7,778 nucleotides of DNA from CAZDHT01 sp964505325 (GTDB lineage Bacteria; Planctomycetota; PUPC01): the NCBI GenBank assembly GCA_964505325.1, contig CAZDHT010000255.1, positions 1-7,778 on the forward strand, read 5' to 3'. Position numbers and translations under genes: made by a program. Positions 6,323-7,778 of the stretch are shown piece by piece; within the stretch, counting starts at the first letter, position 1, and each line of letters opens with the position of its first letter. The notes below the pieces were generated by a model that saw only the letters and a program-made list of their open reading frames with translations, was not told where the DNA came from and did not search any database.

Positions 6323-6392
6323 TGATCAGTGACCAGTGACCACTGACCAGTAATCAGTAATCAGTGATCAGTAATCAGGGACCAGTAATCAG
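6323..6392. repeat. Ten tandem heptamers, consensus TRAYCAG
   Basis: Ten 7-bp units begin directly after the FHA stop codon (TAG at 6320-6322). They are variants of TGATCAG, TGACCAG and TAATCAG; the combination TAACCAG never occurs. Unit 3 ends in C instead of G and unit 9 starts with G instead of T. An eleventh, decayed unit may follow (6393-6399). The array lies in the spacer between convergent genes. It resembles the short heptanucleotide tandem repeats (STRR) known between genes in cyanobacteria, and I believe similar arrays occur in planctomycete-like genomes. It is not a CRISPR: there are no spacers. Confidence 0.85.
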
Positions 6393-6396
6393 TGAG

Positions 6397-6415
6397 CGGC
6401 GAGCCGCGCCCGCCG
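6397..6415 (-). terminator. Possible terminator hairpin for the EPGK gene
   Basis: On the minus transcript, CGGCGGGC and GCUCGCCG pair as an 8-bp stem with one G-U wobble and a 3-base loop (GCG), starting 28 bases past the stop codon at 6444. The plus-strand version has an A-C mismatch instead of the wobble, so the structure favours the minus transcript. No U-run follows, so intrinsic termination is uncertain. Confidence 0.3.
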
Positions 6416-6443
6416 GTCACCGAGGGCCAATTGCGGGTCCCCG

Positions 6444-7625
6444 CTATGGCGCGGCGAGCTTCTCAACAAAGCGGATGTTGTCGACGTAGATGACCCCCTG
6501 CTTGCTGGTGTTGTAGACCAGCAGGATAATCTGCTTGACGTTGTCGCGGTTTTTCAATTCGCTGATGTTGCGCCACTTGCTCTCCTCAGATTTGAAGCGC
6601 TTCTGAGTCAGGTCGAGGGTGACCGGGGTCCATTTCTTCGGGCGGATGGCCTTGGCCCGGCTTTCAAAGAACTTCCAGCCGGGCATGGTGTTGAACGCGA
6701 CGGTCAGGCTGAGCGAGCTATTGCTGGCGTTCCAGATGCGGAAGGTCAGCGCCTGGTGACGACTCAGGTCCCACGTCCCGCCCAGGCGAACTGCCACCTT
6801 GTCTTTGTCGGTGCCCTGGTAAGTGACGCTCAGCACTTTGTCCTTTTCCGTCTGCGCCTGTTGGATGACCTTGGCCGTCGCCTGGTTGCCCCATTGCTCG
6901 ATCGTCCAATCATCTTCCGCCTCCAGTCCGTCGAGCGGACTGCGCTCCTTCGGGGGCGCCACCGGCTCCTTCCCCGGCTCCTTCCCTGGGTCCTTCCCCG
7001 GCTCTTTGCCAGGCTCTTTGCCAGGTTCCTTGCCCGGTTCCTTCCCGGGCTCCTTCCCCGGTTCTTTGCCGGGTTCCTTGCCTGGCTCTTTGCCCGGCTC
7101 GGCCGGGGCCTTCCCGTTGGGCTCCTTGATGTACTTGGAGATCTCGTCAAGCCATCGCAGCATGTCCTTCCGCGCCGGGTTGACGCGGAGCAGCATCTCG
7201 CACGCCTTCTTCGCCAACGGCCATTGCTTCTCGGCCTTCATCAGCTTCGCGACGTCGTACAGGATGTCCTCGGCTACCTTGTCCTTGTCGAGGATCAGAG
7301 AACAGGTGTCCACACACTCCTGGTGCATGTCGTGGCGAACCAGCACCCTGACGAAGCCCAACAAGCCCCGCGGCGTGTCGCGCTGATCGGCCTTCATGTT
7401 GTTGAGATGGTTCTCGTAGTCGATGGTGATGCTCTTGATCCGCGACCAGGCAATGGTGATGCGGCCGTGAGAGACCTTGACGTCGACCCCCCGCTCGTGC
7501 TCGCCAAGCACCTCCACCTTGGGACCGCTCAGCTCGAGCTCGTCCGGCTTGAAAATCAGAACGTCCGCACACGCTGCGCCGGCGGCCAGCGCAAACACTA
7601 CGCCACACGTGACCGCGATTTTCAT
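6444..7625 (-). CDS. Secreted protein: TPR-like helices, EPGK repeat linker, glycan-binding-like beta-sandwich
   Basis: The product is 393 residues when started at MKIAVTC. Residues 1-20 are a signal peptide with likely cleavage after AACA. Residues about 21-72 are a small beta module (RITIAWSRIKSITIDYE). Residues about 86-166 are amphipathic helices that look TPR-like. Residues 176-219 are eleven tetrapeptides of EPGK (one DPGK), a charged, Pro-rich, probably extended linker. Residues about 235-389 form a beta-sandwich ending in GVIYVDNIRF, a strand typical of carbohydrate-binding-like or CIA30-like jelly rolls. I do not recognise a named family for the whole protein, and no catalytic residues are evident. 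An open frame extends to an ATG at 7703, but that codon lies in the -35 box, so the start at 7625 is preferred. The protein is probably periplasmic or surface-bound, binding glycan or another partner. Confidence 0.7.
   Translation of the reverse strand: MKIAVTCGVVFALAAGAACADVLIFKPDELELSGPKVEVLGEHERGVDVKVSHGRITIAWSRIKSITIDYENHLNNMKADQRDTPRGLLGFVRVLVRHDMHQECVDTCSLILDKDKVAEDILYDVAKLMKAEKQWPLAKKACEMLLRVNPARKDMLRWLDEISKYIKEPNGKAPAEPGKEPGKEPGKEPGKEPGKEPGKEPGKEPGKEPGKDPGKEPGKEPVAPPKERSPLDGLEAEDDWTIEQWGNQATAKVIQQAQTEKDKVLSVTYQGTDKDKVAVRLGGTWDLSRHQALTFRIWNASNSSLSLTVAFNTMPGWKFFESRAKAIRPKKWTPVTLDLTQKRFKSEESKWRNISELKNRDNVKQIILLVYNTSKQGVIYVDNIRFVEKLAAP
6964..7095 (-). repeat. Eleven 12-bp units encoding the EPGK tetrapeptide linker
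   Basis: Eleven contiguous 12-base units lie inside the secreted-protein gene. Nine distinct nucleotide versions occur among the eleven copies, and all differences fall on third codon positions. Only one, GAC for GAA/GAG in the unit at 6988-6999, changes the protein (EPGK to DPGK). The alternation of Glu and Lys around Pro-Gly gives a nearly neutral, highly charged, flexible spacer. Confidence 0.9.
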
Positions 7626-7630
7626 TTGCG

Positions 7631-7644
7631 CACCTTGCACCTTG
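7631..7644 (-). promoter_or_regulatory. Duplicated Shine-Dalgarno-like heptamer
   Basis: On the minus strand CAAGGTG occurs twice in tandem, and the second copy ends 5 bases before the ATG at 7625. Each copy has AAGGTG, a moderate Shine-Dalgarno match. This supports the start at 7625 and may offer a standby site or simply be a slipped duplication. Confidence 0.45.
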
Positions 7645-7674
7645 GGCAAAAAGGCCGGAGACATCCGGGACTCG

Positions 7675-7703
7675 ATTATAGACCTTGCCCCGGCGCCAAT
7701 CAA
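7675..7703 (-). promoter_or_regulatory. Sigma-70-type promoter of the EPGK gene
   Basis: On the minus strand TTGATT (7703-7698) and TATAAT (7680-7675) are separated by 17 bases. The -10 box is perfect and the -35 box is 4/6. Transcription would begin near 7668, about 43 bases before the ATG at 7625. The 75 bases further upstream (7704-7778) contain no gene or site I can support. Confidence 0.75.
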
Positions 7704-7778
7704 GCGCCAGCCGCGATCCGAGTGGGTACTCTGATCGTGGGGTGTTTGGCGGAAACCGGGACAGCCAGCGAGTGGCAG

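Noticed and set aside
6323..6392. CRISPR array or integron-like attachment site
   Set aside because: The 7-bp units are contiguous with no spacers, and there are no cas or integrase genes nearby.
6433..6444. GCGGG-TC-CCCGC hairpin at the stop of the EPGK gene
   Set aside because: The loop would be only two bases, leaving a 4-bp stem with a tetraloop, and there is no T-run. It is too weak to call a terminator.
7626..7703. Upstream ATG at 7703 for the EPGK gene
   Set aside because: That ATG overlaps the -35 box of a TTGATT-N17-TATAAT promoter, so it would not be transcribed. Starting at 7625 exposes a normal signal peptide.

Overview
The window is GC-rich and fully bacterial. It holds four complete genes and the last codons of a fifth. 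Its gene content points to an environmental bacterium of the Planctomycetes/PVC type: a large exported polysaccharide-lyase-like protein, a CehA/McbA-type PHP metallohydrolase, a stand-alone FHA protein, and a secreted protein with a Pro-rich repeat linker and a glycan-binding-like domain. Heptamer-repeat spacers fit the same picture. This placement is inference from protein style, not from a marker gene.

Layout. Bases 1-53 are the 3' end of a plus-strand gene. It converges on a 929-codon minus-strand gene (190-2979) whose product resembles exo-rhamnogalacturonan lyases (PL26, YetA/PcRGLX type). The spacer between them (54-189) holds a polypurine/polypyrimidine tract with a G-quadruplex motif and a 20-bp tandem duplication. 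From 2980 to 3271 lies a divergent regulatory region with two face-away promoters, a perfect 17-bp palindrome next to one of them, and further palindromes in the other gene's leader. The plus-strand gene 3272-5842 encodes a CehA/McbA-like metallohydrolase without a signal peptide. A short spacer with a near-perfect promoter leads to a small FHA-domain gene (5969-6322). This converges on a minus-strand gene (6444-7625) for a secreted protein with an 11-unit EPGK linker. The spacer between those two starts with ten tandem heptamers directly after the FHA stop codon. The right edge (7704-7778) shows nothing I can name.

How the genes may work together. The divergent pair shares one regulatory region and both products look carbohydrate- or ester-related, so a small co-regulated degradation locus (pectin/rhamnogalacturonan is the best guess) is plausible but unproven. 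The FHA gene and the EPGK gene each have their own promoter and need not belong to the same pathway. Every complete gene is preceded by a TTGAnn-like -35 box and a -10 box at 16-17 bp spacing. This makes the transcription map clearer than usual for GC-rich DNA and settles two start codons.

I found no CRISPR array, transposase, tRNA, rRNA or obvious defence system. The most interesting features are the palindrome-bearing divergent promoter region, the ordered repeats in the two convergent spacers, and the EPGK linker, whose copies differ only at third codon positions.
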